The notes below the pieces were generated by a model. That model ran no database searches and was not told the origin of the DNA. It saw only the letters and a list, made by a program, of their open reading frames with translations. From Steroidobacteraceae bacterium (lineage in GTDB: Bacteria; Pseudomonadota; Gammaproteobacteria; Steroidobacterales; Steroidobacteraceae), in NCBI GenBank assembly GCA_019187185.1, contig JABAQU010000011.1, forward strand, positions 62,001-126,000: a DNA stretch of 64,000 nt. Direction: 5' to 3'. A program made the translations under genes and the position numbers. This document shows, in pieces, positions 43,096-51,754 of the stretch (position 1 is its first letter; every line of letters begins with the position of its first letter).

Positions 43096-43544
43096 GCCCC
43101 GACGCGACGCCGCTCGGGCAGCGGGTCGGTCAGGAACCCGACTTTCTTCGCGCCCGCCTTCTGCAGGATCACCATTGCCTCGACGACCCGGCCGTACGCC
43201 ACGCCGCGGTCACCCTTCACGAGCACCGGCAGATCCGGCGCCCGCCGCAGCATCGCGGCGGTACGGGCCAGCGTCGTCGCCTCGTCGAGCGGCTGCCCCG
43301 GCTTCGAGCCGATGTTGAGATAGAGCCTGCCCTCGCGGTCGATCGACAGGACGAGCGGCTTCTCGCCCCGCGGCAGCCTGACATCGAGCGGCTCGGCACC
43401 CGATTGCGGCAGCTCGACTTTCACGCCCTGCGTGAGGAGCGGAGCCGTGACCATGAAAATGATGAGCAGCACGAGCATCACGTCGATGTACGGCACGACG
43501 TTGATCTCGCCCATCAGCCGGCGGCCCCGCCTGTCCTGTGCCAT
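43092..43544 (-). CDS. tolR: TolR, proton-channel subunit of Tol-Pal
   Basis: This 150-residue ExbD/TolR protein has a single span with the essential aspartate (NVVPYIDVMLVLLIIFMVTAP). A periplasmic peptidoglycan-binding domain follows, ending KVGFLTDPLP. It lies three bases after the tolQ stop. Confidence 0.95.
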   Translation of the reverse strand: MAQDRRGRRLMGEINVVPYIDVMLVLLIIFMVTAPLLTQGVKVELPQSGAEPLDVRLPRGEKPLVLSIDREGRLYLNIGSKPGQPLDEATTLARTAAMLRRAPDLPVLVKGDRGVAYGRVVEAMVILQKAGAKKVGFLTDPLPERRRVGA

Positions 43545-43547
43545 GGA

Positions 43548-44240
43548 TCAGCTCCCCGTGCCGCTGCGCGCCGCCACGTAGCGCTGCAGTATCGTGGAAA
43601 ACTCTTCCATGAATGCATCGTGGCGCAGTTCGAGCCGGCTCGTCTGGTCCGCATAGCGGTTGTAGGCGATCACGGCCGGGATCGCGGCGAAGAGGCCCAT
43701 GGCCGTCGCGACGAGCGCCTCGGCAATGCCGGGAGCCACCATCGCGAGGGTCGCCTGCTGCACGCTGCCGAGCGACACGAACGCATTCATGATGCCCCAC
43801 ACGGTGCCGAAGAGGCCGACATACGGACTGATCGACCCGACCGTGGCGAGTGTCGCGAGGCTCTGCTCGAGCCGCTCGATCTCCTTCAGTTGCGCGACCT
43901 TCATGGCGCGGCGCGCGCCCTCGAGCATCTGTTCGGGGGCGACGCTGCCCTGCTGGCGCAGTCGCGCGAACTCGCGAAACCCCATCGCGAAGATGCTCGC
44001 CATGCCGGTGACGCCGGCGCGGGCGTCGATCTCGCGGTAGAGCGCCGCGAGATCGCTGCCCCCGACCCAGAACTGCTCCTCGAAGCGTTCCGCCTCGGCA
44101 CGCGCGCCGCGGATCACGCCACGCTTCCTGAATATGATCGCCCAGGAAACGATCGAGGCGAGAAGCAGCAGCGCCAGCACGATCTGCACGATCAGGCTCG
44201 CATCGAGCACGAGCCGCACGATCGACAACTCTCCACCCAT
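43548..44240 (-). CDS. tolQ: TolQ, proton-channel subunit of Tol-Pal
   Basis: This 230-residue ExbB/TolQ protein has three membrane spans. The cytoplasmic loop reads EQFWVGGSDLAALYREIDAR, and the last two spans contain TVGSISPYVGLFGTVWGIM and GLFAAIPAVIAYNRY. It forms the pentameric motor around the TolR dimer. Its ATG directly follows the ybgC stop. Confidence 0.95.
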   Translation of the reverse strand: MGGELSIVRLVLDASLIVQIVLALLLLASIVSWAIIFRKRGVIRGARAEAERFEEQFWVGGSDLAALYREIDARAGVTGMASIFAMGFREFARLRQQGSVAPEQMLEGARRAMKVAQLKEIERLEQSLATLATVGSISPYVGLFGTVWGIMNAFVSLGSVQQATLAMVAPGIAEALVATAMGLFAAIPAVIAYNRYADQTSRLELRHDAFMEEFSTILQRYVAARSGTGS

Positions 44241-44636
44241 CTACGCGACCTCCGCGACCACGAAATCCGGCAGGCGCGTCGGGCGCAATGTTCCCGCGAC
44301 GAGACATGCCACTCGGACGTCGGCGTCGGCGAGAAGTTCCTCGCCGCGCAGGATGCGCTGCGCGAAGCGCAGACTCGCGCGCCCGTCCACGCGCGGCTCG
44401 CAGGTCACCACCAGTTCGTCGTCGAGCCGCGCCGGGCGCCGATAGTTCACCTGCGCACTGACGACCGAGAAGATGAGGCCCCGCTCGTCCGCGAGCGCCG
44501 CCTGCGACCAGCCCTTCGCGCGCAACCACTCGGTGCGCGCGCGCTCGCAGAATCGCAGGTAGTTCGCATAGTAGACGACGCCGCCGAAATCCGTGTCCTC
44601 CACATACACGCGTACCGGCCAGCTGAAAACCGTCAC
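44241..44636 (-). CDS. ybgC: YbgC acyl-CoA thioesterase of the Tol-Pal operon
   Basis: This 131-residue hotdog-fold thioesterase has the active-site motif [26 protein letters not shown], with the catalytic aspartate in TDFGG. It hydrolyses short- or medium-chain acyl-CoA or acyl-ACP at the inner membrane and is nearly always first in the tol operon. GTG 44636 overlaps the ruvB stop (GTGA). Confidence 0.93.
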   Translation of the reverse strand: MTVFSWPVRVYVEDTDFGGVVYYANYLRFCERARTEWLRAKGWSQAALADERGLIFSVVSAQVNYRRPARLDDELVVTCEPRVDGRASLRFAQRILRGEELLADADVRVACLVAGTLRPTRLPDFVVAEVA

Positions 44637-45679
44637 TGGCTGTCCTCGAACAGCGACAGGGCCGGCGCAGTGCGTTCGGGAGCCGCGAGGCCGAAGTGCC
44701 GGTAGGCGCTGCGCGTCGCGACGCGCCCGCGCGCGGTGCGCATCAGGAAGCCCTGCTGGATCAGGAACGGTTCGATCACGTCCTCGAGCGTGCCGCGCTC
44801 CTCGCCGATCGCCGCCGCGATGCTCTCGATGCCGACCGGTCCGCCGTCGAACTTCTCGATCACGGTGAGCAGGAGCCGCCGGTCGAGCGTGTCGAAACCA
44901 TGCGCATCGACCTCGAGGAGATCGAGCGCGGCGTCGGCCACCGCCTGGTCGATGTGTCCGGCGGCCCGCACCTGCGCATAGTCGCGCACGCGCCGCAGCA
45001 GCCGGTTGGCGATGCGCGGCGTGCCGCGCGAACGCTCGCCGATGCGACGCGCGCCGGCGGCTTCGATCGGCACGCCGAGTATTCCGGCCGAGCGTGCGAC
45101 GATGCGCTCGAGATCGTCGACGCCATAGAACTCGAGCCGCTGCACGATGCCGAACCGGTCGCGCAGCGGCGATGTGAGGAGCCCCGCGCGCGTCGTCGCG
45201 CCGACCAGTGTGAACGGCGGCACGTCGAGCTTGATCGAACGCGCCGCCGGACCCTCGCCGATCATGATGTCGAGCTGGTAGTCCTCCATCGCGGGGTACA
45301 GCACTTCCTCGACCACCGGCGAGAGGCGATGGATCTCGTCGATGAACAGCACGTCGCGTGCCGTGAGATTCGTCAGGATCGCCGCGAGATCGCCCGCGCG
45401 TTCGAGCACCGGGCCCGAGGTCTGGCGCAGGTTCACGCCGAGCTCCTCGGCGAGGATGTGCGCGAGCGTCGTCTTGCCGAGGCCCGGCGGGCCGAAGATC
45501 AGCGTGTGATCGAGCGCCTCGCCGCGCGCGCGCGCCGCGTCGACAAAGATGCCGAGCTGCTGCTTGACCTTCGGCTGCCCGACATAGTCGGCAAAGCGCC
45601 GCGGACGGATCGAACGCTCGATCGCCTCCTCGTCGCGCCCCGCCGCGGGGTTCACGAGCCGTTCGGCTTCCTGTGTCAT
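44633..45679 (-). CDS. ruvB: RuvB, Holliday junction branch-migration ATPase
   Basis: This 348-residue AAA+ helicase has Walker [13 protein letters not shown], Walker [11 protein letters not shown], the sensor GATTRAGLL and arginine-finger region [15 protein letters not shown]-terminal winged-helix DNA-binding domain ([21 protein letters not shown]) completes it. Together with RuvA it drives branch migration in recombination repair. It lies 13 bases after ruvA. Confidence 0.97.
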   Translation of the reverse strand: MTQEAERLVNPAAGRDEEAIERSIRPRRFADYVGQPKVKQQLGIFVDAARARGEALDHTLIFGPPGLGKTTLAHILAEELGVNLRQTSGPVLERAGDLAAILTNLTARDVLFIDEIHRLSPVVEEVLYPAMEDYQLDIMIGEGPAARSIKLDVPPFTLVGATTRAGLLTSPLRDRFGIVQRLEFYGVDDLERIVARSAGILGVPIEAAGARRIGERSRGTPRIANRLLRRVRDYAQVRAAGHIDQAVADAALDLLEVDAHGFDTLDRRLLLTVIEKFDGGPVGIESIAAAIGEERGTLEDVIEPFLIQQGFLMRTARGRVATRSAYRHFGLAAPERTAPALSLFEDSQ

Positions 45680-45692
45680 GTGCCCCTCGCGC

Positions 45693-46298
45693 TCATGTGT
45701 CGCGCGCGGCGTTCTGCAGCGCGCCCCGGATCAGTTCCTCGGTCGAAGCGCCCGGCGCGCGCGCGCCCTGCAGCAACCGCGATGCCTCCGCAGGCTTGTA
45801 ACCGAGCGCCACGAGTGCACTCAGCGCCTCGGTCTCCGCAGCCGCGTTGCCGTCACCCGCGCCACCGGGCAAACCCGCGCCGCTCGCCTGCACGTCGGCC
45901 TGCAGGCGATCGCGCATCTCGACGAGCAGCCGCTCGGCGGTCTTGCGGCCGACGCCCGGTATCTTCGTGAGTGCGCCGACATCCTGTGCGAGCACGCATC
46001 GCGTGAACGCCTCTGCGGAACTGCCGGACAATATCGTCAGCGCGAGCTTCGGCCCGATGCCCGTCACGCGCAGCAGGTCGCGGAAGAGCCGCCGCTCGGT
46101 CTCGGTCGCAAACCCGTACAACGTGTGCGCATCGTCGCGCACGACGAGATGGGTCAGGAGGTGCAGTTCCCGTCCCAGCGCGGGCAGCGCATAGAACGTG
46201 GACATCGGCGCTTCGACTTCATACCCCACGCCGCCGACCTCGAGCAGCAGCTGTGGGGGCGCCTTGGCGCGCAGAATGCCGCGCAGCGAACCGATCAC
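45693..46298 (-). CDS. ruvA: RuvA, Holliday junction-binding subunit
   Basis: This 201-residue protein has an N-terminal OB fold ([28 protein letters not shown]) and two helix-hairpin-helix motifs ([15 protein letters not shown] and [21 protein letters not shown]). A C-terminal RuvB-binding domain ([16 protein letters not shown]) follows. GTG 46298 overlaps the ruvC stop (GTGA). Confidence 0.95.
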   Translation of the reverse strand: MIGSLRGILRAKAPPQLLLEVGGVGYEVEAPMSTFYALPALGRELHLLTHLVVRDDAHTLYGFATETERRLFRDLLRVTGIGPKLALTILSGSSAEAFTRCVLAQDVGALTKIPGVGRKTAERLLVEMRDRLQADVQASGAGLPGGAGDGNAAAETEALSALVALGYKPAEASRLLQGARAPGASTEELIRGALQNAARDT

Positions 46299-46897
46299 CG
46301 GCGCGCTCCCGCGGCGCGCGCCAGCCGCGCGACGCGCCTCGATTGCGCATGACACAGCGCCACCGCGAGCGCATCGGCCGCATCGACCGGCACCCGTGCA
46401 TCGAGCGCGAGGAGCTGCGCGATCATGTGACCGACCTGGGGCTTTTCCGCCGCGCCGTAGCCGACGACCGCGCGCTTCACTTCGCGCGGCGCATACTCGT
46501 AGGTCGCAGTGCCCGCGGGAACGGCGGCGAGCGCCGCGCCGCGCGCCTGGCCGAGCTTCAGCGCACTGTCCGCATTGCGGCTCATGAACACGCGCTCGAT
46601 CGCGACTTCGTCGGGCGCGTGCGTCACGATCAGCGCCTGGACGGCTTCGTATATCCGGCGCAGCCGCGCCGCGAATTCGAGACCTGTCACGTCGATGCAA
46701 CCGTGCGCGACATGGACGCACTCGCCGTCAGCCCAGGCGAGGATGCCGTAACCGGTGCGCCGGGACCCCGGATCGAGTCCGAGAATGCGGCAGGCGCCGA
46801 CGGTGCCGCCGGTGTCGTCCGTGCCGCGCCCCGAGTGTCGCGCCTCGCGGGCATCAGGCCGGAAGGCGCGCCAGGACGTCGTCCGGAATTTCCGCAT
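46295..46897 (-). CDS. ruvC: RuvC, Holliday junction resolvase
   Basis: This resolvase has its acidic active site visible: aspartate in RILGLDPGSRRTGYG, glutamate in VAIERVFMSRNADSALKLGQARG and the pair in VDAADALAVALCH. The core begins about 37 residues after ATG 46897. No ATG, GTG or TTG lies between that ATG and the core, so either the protein has an Arg-rich N-terminal extension overlapping yebC by 44 bases, or a non-standard start is used. The C-terminus overlaps ruvA by four bases. Confidence 0.92.
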   Translation of the reverse strand: MRKFRTTSWRAFRPDAREARHSGRGTDDTGGTVGACRILGLDPGSRRTGYGILAWADGECVHVAHGCIDVTGLEFAARLRRIYEAVQALIVTHAPDEVAIERVFMSRNADSALKLGQARGAALAAVPAGTATYEYAPREVKRAVVGYGAAEKPQVGHMIAQLLALDARVPVDAADALAVALCHAQSRRVARLARAAGARR

Positions 46898-47603
46898 TCG
46901 AGTACACGTGCTGCACGTCGTCGAGGTCTTCGAGTGCCGTGAGCAGTTCGACCAGGGTGGCGGCCGCCTCGTCGCCGAGCACTGCGCTCGTCGCGGCGCG
47001 CTGCGTGACCTCGGCCGACGACGCCTGGAATCCGCCCTGCGAGAGCGCTGCGCGGACCGCCTCGAGATCGGCGGGCGCCGTCAGGACTTCGAGTGAGCCA
47101 TCCGGATTGACTACGACATCCTCCGCGCCTGCGTCGAGCGCGATATCCATCACGGCATCCTCGTCACAGCCCGGCGGGAAGGCGAGCACGCCGGCCTGCT
47201 GGAACAGGTACGAGACGGAACCATCGGCGCCGAGGTGCCCGCCGTGGCTCGCGAACGCGTGGCGCACGGCCGCGACCGTGCGATTGCGGTTGTCGGTGAG
47301 GCAGTCGATCATCACTGCCGCGCCCCCGGGACCGTAGCCTTCGTAGCGCGCCGCCTGATACGCGCCGCCCGCTTCGTCGCCACCCGCACGCTTGACAGCC
47401 CGCTCGATCGTGTCGCGTGGCAGGCTCGCAGCGCGCGCCTTTTCGAGGGCGAGGCGCAGGCGGGGATTCGCTGCCACATCGCTGCCGCCCACGCGTGCCG
47501 CCGAGGAAATCTCGCGCAGCAGCCTCGTGAAGAGGCGAGCGCGCCGCGCATCCTGTGCACCCTTGCGGTGCTGGATATTGGCCCATTTGCTGTGTCCCGC
47601 CAT
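46854..47603 (-). CDS. yebC: YebC/PmpR-family protein
   Basis: This 249-residue protein starts MAGHSKWANIQHRKGAQDA, the invariable YebC beginning, which fixes ATG 47603. GYGPGGAAVMIDCLTDNRNRT and a C-terminal ALEDLDDVQHVYSNAEIPDD are also typical. YebC proteins were described as transcription factors and more recently as factors that help ribosomes through difficult sequences. It lies upstream of ruvC as in most gammaproteobacteria and is divergent from relA. Confidence 0.95.
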   Translation of the reverse strand: MAGHSKWANIQHRKGAQDARRARLFTRLLREISSAARVGGSDVAANPRLRLALEKARAASLPRDTIERAVKRAGGDEAGGAYQAARYEGYGPGGAAVMIDCLTDNRNRTVAAVRHAFASHGGHLGADGSVSYLFQQAGVLAFPPGCDEDAVMDIALDAGAEDVVVNPDGSLEVLTAPADLEAVRAALSQGGFQASSAEVTQRAATSAVLGDEAAATLVELLTALEDLDDVQHVYSNAEIPDDVLARLPA

Positions 47604-47611
47604 GCGATCGG

Positions 47612-47617
47612 TATGAT
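47612..47617 (+). promoter_or_regulatory. Candidate relA -10 element
   Basis: TATGAT lies in the 52-base spacer between yebC and relA and is a good -10 match, with transcription expected near 47624. A weak TTGCTG (47587-47592) lies 19 bases upstream, inside the yebC coding start. Confidence 0.35.
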
Positions 47618-47655
47618 AACCCGATTCGGATGACCGGACCCGCCGGACCCTCGCC

Positions 47656-49767
47656 GTGGACACCGCATTTCACTGCCCTCCTGCACTCGCGAGCGACATC
47701 GAGCGCGCGCGCCGGGCGCTGCACGAGGCGGGCGTGCCGCCGGCTGTGCTCGCACGGAGTGCGTCGGCCGCCGGGATCGTCGGCGCCCTCACCGACGACG
47801 CGACACTCGCGCTCGGCACGCTCGGCTACGGCGCGCTGCCCGCGGATGGCGATGCGTCGGTGCTCAGGGGCATCGTCGGCGAACGCGCCGCGGAGCTGAC
47901 GCGCGCGCTCGACGCGCTCGGCGACCTCGGGCTCCCGAAGGCCTGGCAGCCTGCGAGCGGACTCGATGCGCGCCAGGCCGAGACGCTGCGCAAGATGCTG
48001 CTCGCGGTGGTCAGCGACCCGCGCCTCGTGCTCGCGCGGCTCGCGATCCAGCTGGTGCAGCTGCGCGCGGCGCGCGACCTGCCGGCCGACGAGCAGGCGC
48101 GGCTCGCGACCGGGACGCGGGAGATCTTCGCGCCGCTCGCCAACCGGCTCGGCGTCTGGCAGCTGAAATGGGAACTCGAGGATCTCGCCTTCCGCCTGCA
48201 GGATCCGGAAGGCTACCGTCGCATCGCGACCGCACTCAACGAGAAGCGCGAAGCGCGCGAGCACTACATCGCCGAGCTGTGCCGCGAGCTGCGCGCCGAA
48301 CTGGCGGCGGCGGGCATCGCCGCCGAAGTGTACGGGCGCCCGAAACACATCTACAGCATCCATCGCAAGATGCAGCGCAAACGGCTCGACTTCGAGCAGA
48401 TCTTCGACGTGCGCGCCGTGCGCATCGTCTGCGCCGACATCCCCGCCTGCTACGCCGCGCTCGGCGTCGTGCATGGTCGCTGGCACTACATCCCGGGCGA
48501 GTTCGACGACTACATCGCGACGCCGAAGGGCAACGATTACCGCTCGATCCATACGGCCGTCATCGGACCGGGCGACAAGCCGGTCGAGGTGCAGATCCGC
48601 ACGGAGGACATGCACGCACAGGCGGAACTCGGCGTCGCGGCGCATTGGCGTTACAAGGAAGGGGGAATGCGCGACGCCGACTACGCGCGCAAGGTCGAGG
48701 CGGTACGCGGCCTGATCGCGCCGGGCGGCCTGCGCCGCGACGACGGCGACTTCATCGACCGCGTGCAGGCGGACCTGTTCGCCGATCGCGTCTACGCGCT
48801 CACGCCGAAGGGCGAAGTCGTCGAGCTGCCACGCGGCGCGACGCCGCTCGACTTCGCCTATCACCTGCACACCGACCTCGGGCATCGCTGCCGCGGCGCC
48901 AAGGTGAACGGGCGCATCGTGCCGCTCACGTATCACGTCGCGAACGGCGAGATCGTCGAGGTGATCACCGGCAAGACCCCTGCACCGAGCCGCGACTGGA
49001 TGGCGCCCGAACAGGGCTATCTCGCCTCCGCGCGCAGCCGGGCGCGCGTGCGCGCATGGTTTCGTCGGCTCGGCGAAGCCGACAATCGCGCGGCCGGACG
49101 CACCACGGTCGAGCGCGAGCTGTCGCGCACCGCGGCGGGCCCCGCGCAGCTCGCTGCGCTCGTGCAGGAACTGAAGTCACCCGATGCCGAGACGCTCTAC
49201 CGGCTCGTGGGCGAGGGCGAGATCACCGCCACGCAACTCTCGCAGGCGATCGCGCGCGTGGTCACCCCACCACCCGCGCGCTCCCTGCCGCGCGCACGCG
49301 CACCGACCGGCGCGCGCGGCTCGCCCGTCGCGATCGAGGGAGTCGGGGACCTGCCGATCACGCTCGCGCGCTGCTGCGCGCCCGTGCGCCCGCAGGCGAT
49401 CGTCGGCTACGTGACGGTGGGTCGCGGCGTGACCGTGCATCGCGCGGATTGCCGTGCGCTCGCGCGCATGCGTGCGACGCGGCCCGAGCGCGTACTCGAT
49501 TGCCAATGGACACAGGGCGAGGAACGCACGCAAACCGTCGAGATCACGGTCGTGGGCCTCGACCGGCGCGCGCTCGTGCGCGACCTCACGGACGTGATCG
49601 CGAGCGAACGGCTGCGGCTCGACTCGCTGTCGACGACGACGCAACGGGGCGAAGGCACGGCGACCACGGTGCTGCGGCTCGACATCCGCGACCTGTCGGA
49701 CCTCGCGCGCGTGACCCAGCGGCTCGGAAAGGTGCCCAATGTCCTCAGTACGCGGCGTACACGATGA
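47656..49767 (+). CDS. relA: RelA, (p)ppGpp synthetase
   Basis: This 703-residue protein makes the stringent alarmone (p)ppGpp on stalled ribosomes. The N-terminal hydrolase domain lacks the HD motif, so it is a RelA-type synthetase only. The synthetase part has YGRPKHIYSIHRKMQRK, the RelA-specific acidic EFDDYIATPKGNDYRSIHT and EVQIRTEDMHAQAELGVAAHW. Then come TGS (VYALTPKGEVVELPRGATPLDFAY), a helical part, a zinc-finger-like CC region (LARCCAPVRPQ) and an ACT domain. The GTG start at 47656 is 52 bases from the divergent yebC. Confidence 0.95.
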   Translation: MDTAFHCPPALASDIERARRALHEAGVPPAVLARSASAAGIVGALTDDATLALGTLGYGALPADGDASVLRGIVGERAAELTRALDALGDLGLPKAWQPASGLDARQAETLRKMLLAVVSDPRLVLARLAIQLVQLRAARDLPADEQARLATGTREIFAPLANRLGVWQLKWELEDLAFRLQDPEGYRRIATALNEKREAREHYIAELCRELRAELAAAGIAAEVYGRPKHIYSIHRKMQRKRLDFEQIFDVRAVRIVCADIPACYAALGVVHGRWHYIPGEFDDYIATPKGNDYRSIHTAVIGPGDKPVEVQIRTEDMHAQAELGVAAHWRYKEGGMRDADYARKVEAVRGLIAPGGLRRDDGDFIDRVQADLFADRVYALTPKGEVVELPRGATPLDFAYHLHTDLGHRCRGAKVNGRIVPLTYHVANGEIVEVITGKTPAPSRDWMAPEQGYLASARSRARVRAWFRRLGEADNRAAGRTTVERELSRTAAGPAQLAALVQELKSPDAETLYRLVGEGEITATQLSQAIARVVTPPPARSLPRARAPTGARGSPVAIEGVGDLPITLARCCAPVRPQAIVGYVTVGRGVTVHRADCRALARMRATRPERVLDCQWTQGEERTQTVEITVVGLDRRALVRDLTDVIASERLRLDSLSTTTQRGEGTATTVLRLDIRDLSDLARVTQRLGKVPNVLSTRRTR

Positions 49768-49843
49768 ATGCTGCGTCGCACCATCCCATTTCGTGACATA
49801 TGACGGAGTCTCGCCGGCGCGGGACAGGTAATTAGAGCGTCCA

Positions 49844-51751
49844 ATGAGAGTTGTTCTAGCCGATCACGACCCGGCAGTCCTGGCGGCCTCGGCACGTGCG
49901 CTGCAGGGCCTGATCGACTGCGTGCAGGTGACGAGCAAGCAGGACTGCCTCGCCCGGCTGCGGGAGGGCGGCTGCGACATCGTGGTTGCGTGCGAACGGC
50001 TCGCCGACGGCTCCGGCCTCGACCTCCTCGCGACCATCGGGATGTCGCATCCCGAATTGCTGCGCATCTTTGCCGCCGATGCCGAGCGGCTGAAGAAGCT
50101 CGGCGCGCACCTCACTCCCTTCAAGCTGTTCGACACGATCGGCTACCCGCTCGATTCGATGCAGCTGCGATCGGCGATGGCACTCGCGATCGCGGAGCGC
50201 GGCGATCTCATGTCGGGCGAATTCGAGAACATCGTGCTCGGCGAAGATGCACCGCCGGACGACGAGGTGCACCCCGATCCCATCGAATCGCACCCGCAGA
50301 TCGTGGTCCTGACGCGCGACAGCACGGCGCTCGAAGGTGCCAATGCCGCGCTCGCGGACAAGCCCTACCGCGTGATCACGGCGCGCGACGCGGACGAAGC
50401 GCGCGCGGACCTCGTGGCGCGCCAGCCGGTGCTCGCGCTCGTCGACGTCGGCACGCTCGGCATGGACCCGGTGAACTGGTTCGCCGAGGCGCATCGGGCC
50501 TCGCCCGCGACGTTGCTGCTCGCGCTCGGTCGCCGCAACGACGGGCTGGCGCTCGAATCGCTCGTGTCGAGCGGCGTCGTCAACCGCTTCGTCGCAAAGC
50601 CGGTGTCGCACGCCGGCATGCGGCTCGTGCTCGACTCGGCCTTGCGCCTGCAGGCGATCAATGGCGACCGTGGCAGCCCGGTGACACGACTGCCCGAACC
50701 GGCTCCACCACCCCCGCCACCACCGCCGCCCGCTGCGCTCCCCGTAAGACCGATCGATCACGAGGACGCCCTCGCGGGGCCGATTGCGAGTCTCGGGGGC
50801 CATGCGCTCACCACGGTCGACTGGCAACCGCCCGGAGCACCTGCCGCCTCGCGGATTCGCACGGCGCGCGCGCCGCGCCCCGATCGCCACCCCGGCCGCC
50901 TGCCGCTGCCAGTGGCACTCGCCGCGGCGGCCGTGCTCGCGTTCGGCGCCGCCTGGTTCTATTTCTCGCACGATGGCGATGCGGGCCCTGCCGCACCGGC
51001 AACGGCAAGCACGCCCGCGGCAGCGACGGCGACCACCTCGACGGCGACGCCGGGCGCCTCGACTCCGGCTTCACCGTCCGCGCAATCGTCGCCGCAGCCC
51101 ACCGCTTCACCCGTCGTCACCAGCACCTCGCCCAAGCCCGCACCGGCGCCCGGCAGCGCGCCCGGCAATGCGCTCGCGACGGACCCGCCGGCGGCGGTCT
51201 CGGCCACGACGTCCATCGCGCCCGGTGTCACGCTGGCGCCACCCGAGCCGGACCTGCCCGTGGACTCGCCGGCAGACGCCACCCCGCCCCCGGCGACAGA
51301 CCCGCCGGCCAGTGCACTCGAGCCATCGCGACCGGCTGCCTCACCGACGGACCTGCGCCCCTCGAAACTGACCTCCGTCAGCTTTGCGGGCAAGACGGTC
51401 GAGGACAGCACGCAACCCGTGGTGCCCGCACCCGTGCCCCCGTCGCGCGCCATGCCGTCCGATCGGCCCCCACCGGTGGTGATGGAAATGAAGCTGCTGC
51501 GCGGTGAGTCACCCTTCTATCCGGAAGATGCGCGGCGGCGCAGGATCGAGGGATCCGTCGAGCTCGCATACATCGTCGGCAGCGACGGCAAGGTGCGGGA
51601 CGTGCACGTCACCGAGAGCACGCCACCGGGAGTGTTCGACGACGAGGCGATCTCCGCCGTGCGGCGCTGGCGCTATGACCCTCGCCGCGAAGACGGTGTG
51701 CCGGTCGATTACCCGGCGAAAGTCCGCCTCGCCTTCCAGCTCGAGGATTGA
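49844..51751 (+). CDS. Double-receiver transmembrane protein with C-terminal TonB domain
   Basis: This 635-residue protein joins modules rarely seen together. Residues 1-120 are receiver-like: D7 and D9 are kept, but the phosphoacceptor position in DIVVACERLADGSG is C50 and the lysine position is Y101. Residues 150-270 are a second receiver with D201 and K252 kept but without the acidic pair. A proline run (288-296) leads to a membrane span at about 353-374, a 170-residue Pro/Ala/Ser/Thr linker, and a TonB C-terminal domain (about 555-635, YPEDARRRRIEGSVELAYIV, AISAVRRWRYDP). The cytoplasmic sensor would face the periplasmic TonB part. It lies 76 bases after relA on the same strand. No exbB/exbD is adjacent. 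Function unknown. Confidence 0.8.
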   Translation: MRVVLADHDPAVLAASARALQGLIDCVQVTSKQDCLARLREGGCDIVVACERLADGSGLDLLATIGMSHPELLRIFAADAERLKKLGAHLTPFKLFDTIGYPLDSMQLRSAMALAIAERGDLMSGEFENIVLGEDAPPDDEVHPDPIESHPQIVVLTRDSTALEGANAALADKPYRVITARDADEARADLVARQPVLALVDVGTLGMDPVNWFAEAHRASPATLLLALGRRNDGLALESLVSSGVVNRFVAKPVSHAGMRLVLDSALRLQAINGDRGSPVTRLPEPAPPPPPPPPPAALPVRPIDHEDALAGPIASLGGHALTTVDWQPPGAPAASRIRTARAPRPDRHPGRLPLPVALAAAAVLAFGAAWFYFSHDGDAGPAAPATASTPAAATATTSTATPGASTPASPSAQSSPQPTASPVVTSTSPKPAPAPGSAPGNALATDPPAAVSATTSIAPGVTLAPPEPDLPVDSPADATPPPATDPPASALEPSRPAASPTDLRPSKLTSVSFAGKTVEDSTQPVVPAPVPPSRAMPSDRPPPVVMEMKLLRGESPFYPEDARRRRIEGSVELAYIVGSDGKVRDVHVTESTPPGVFDDEAISAVRRWRYDPRREDGVPVDYPAKVRLAFQLED

Positions 51752-51754
51752 GCC

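Noticed and set aside
47656-49767. SpoT or bifunctional Rel identity
   Set aside because: The hydrolase HD motif is missing and the synthetase has the acidic EFDDY of RelA.
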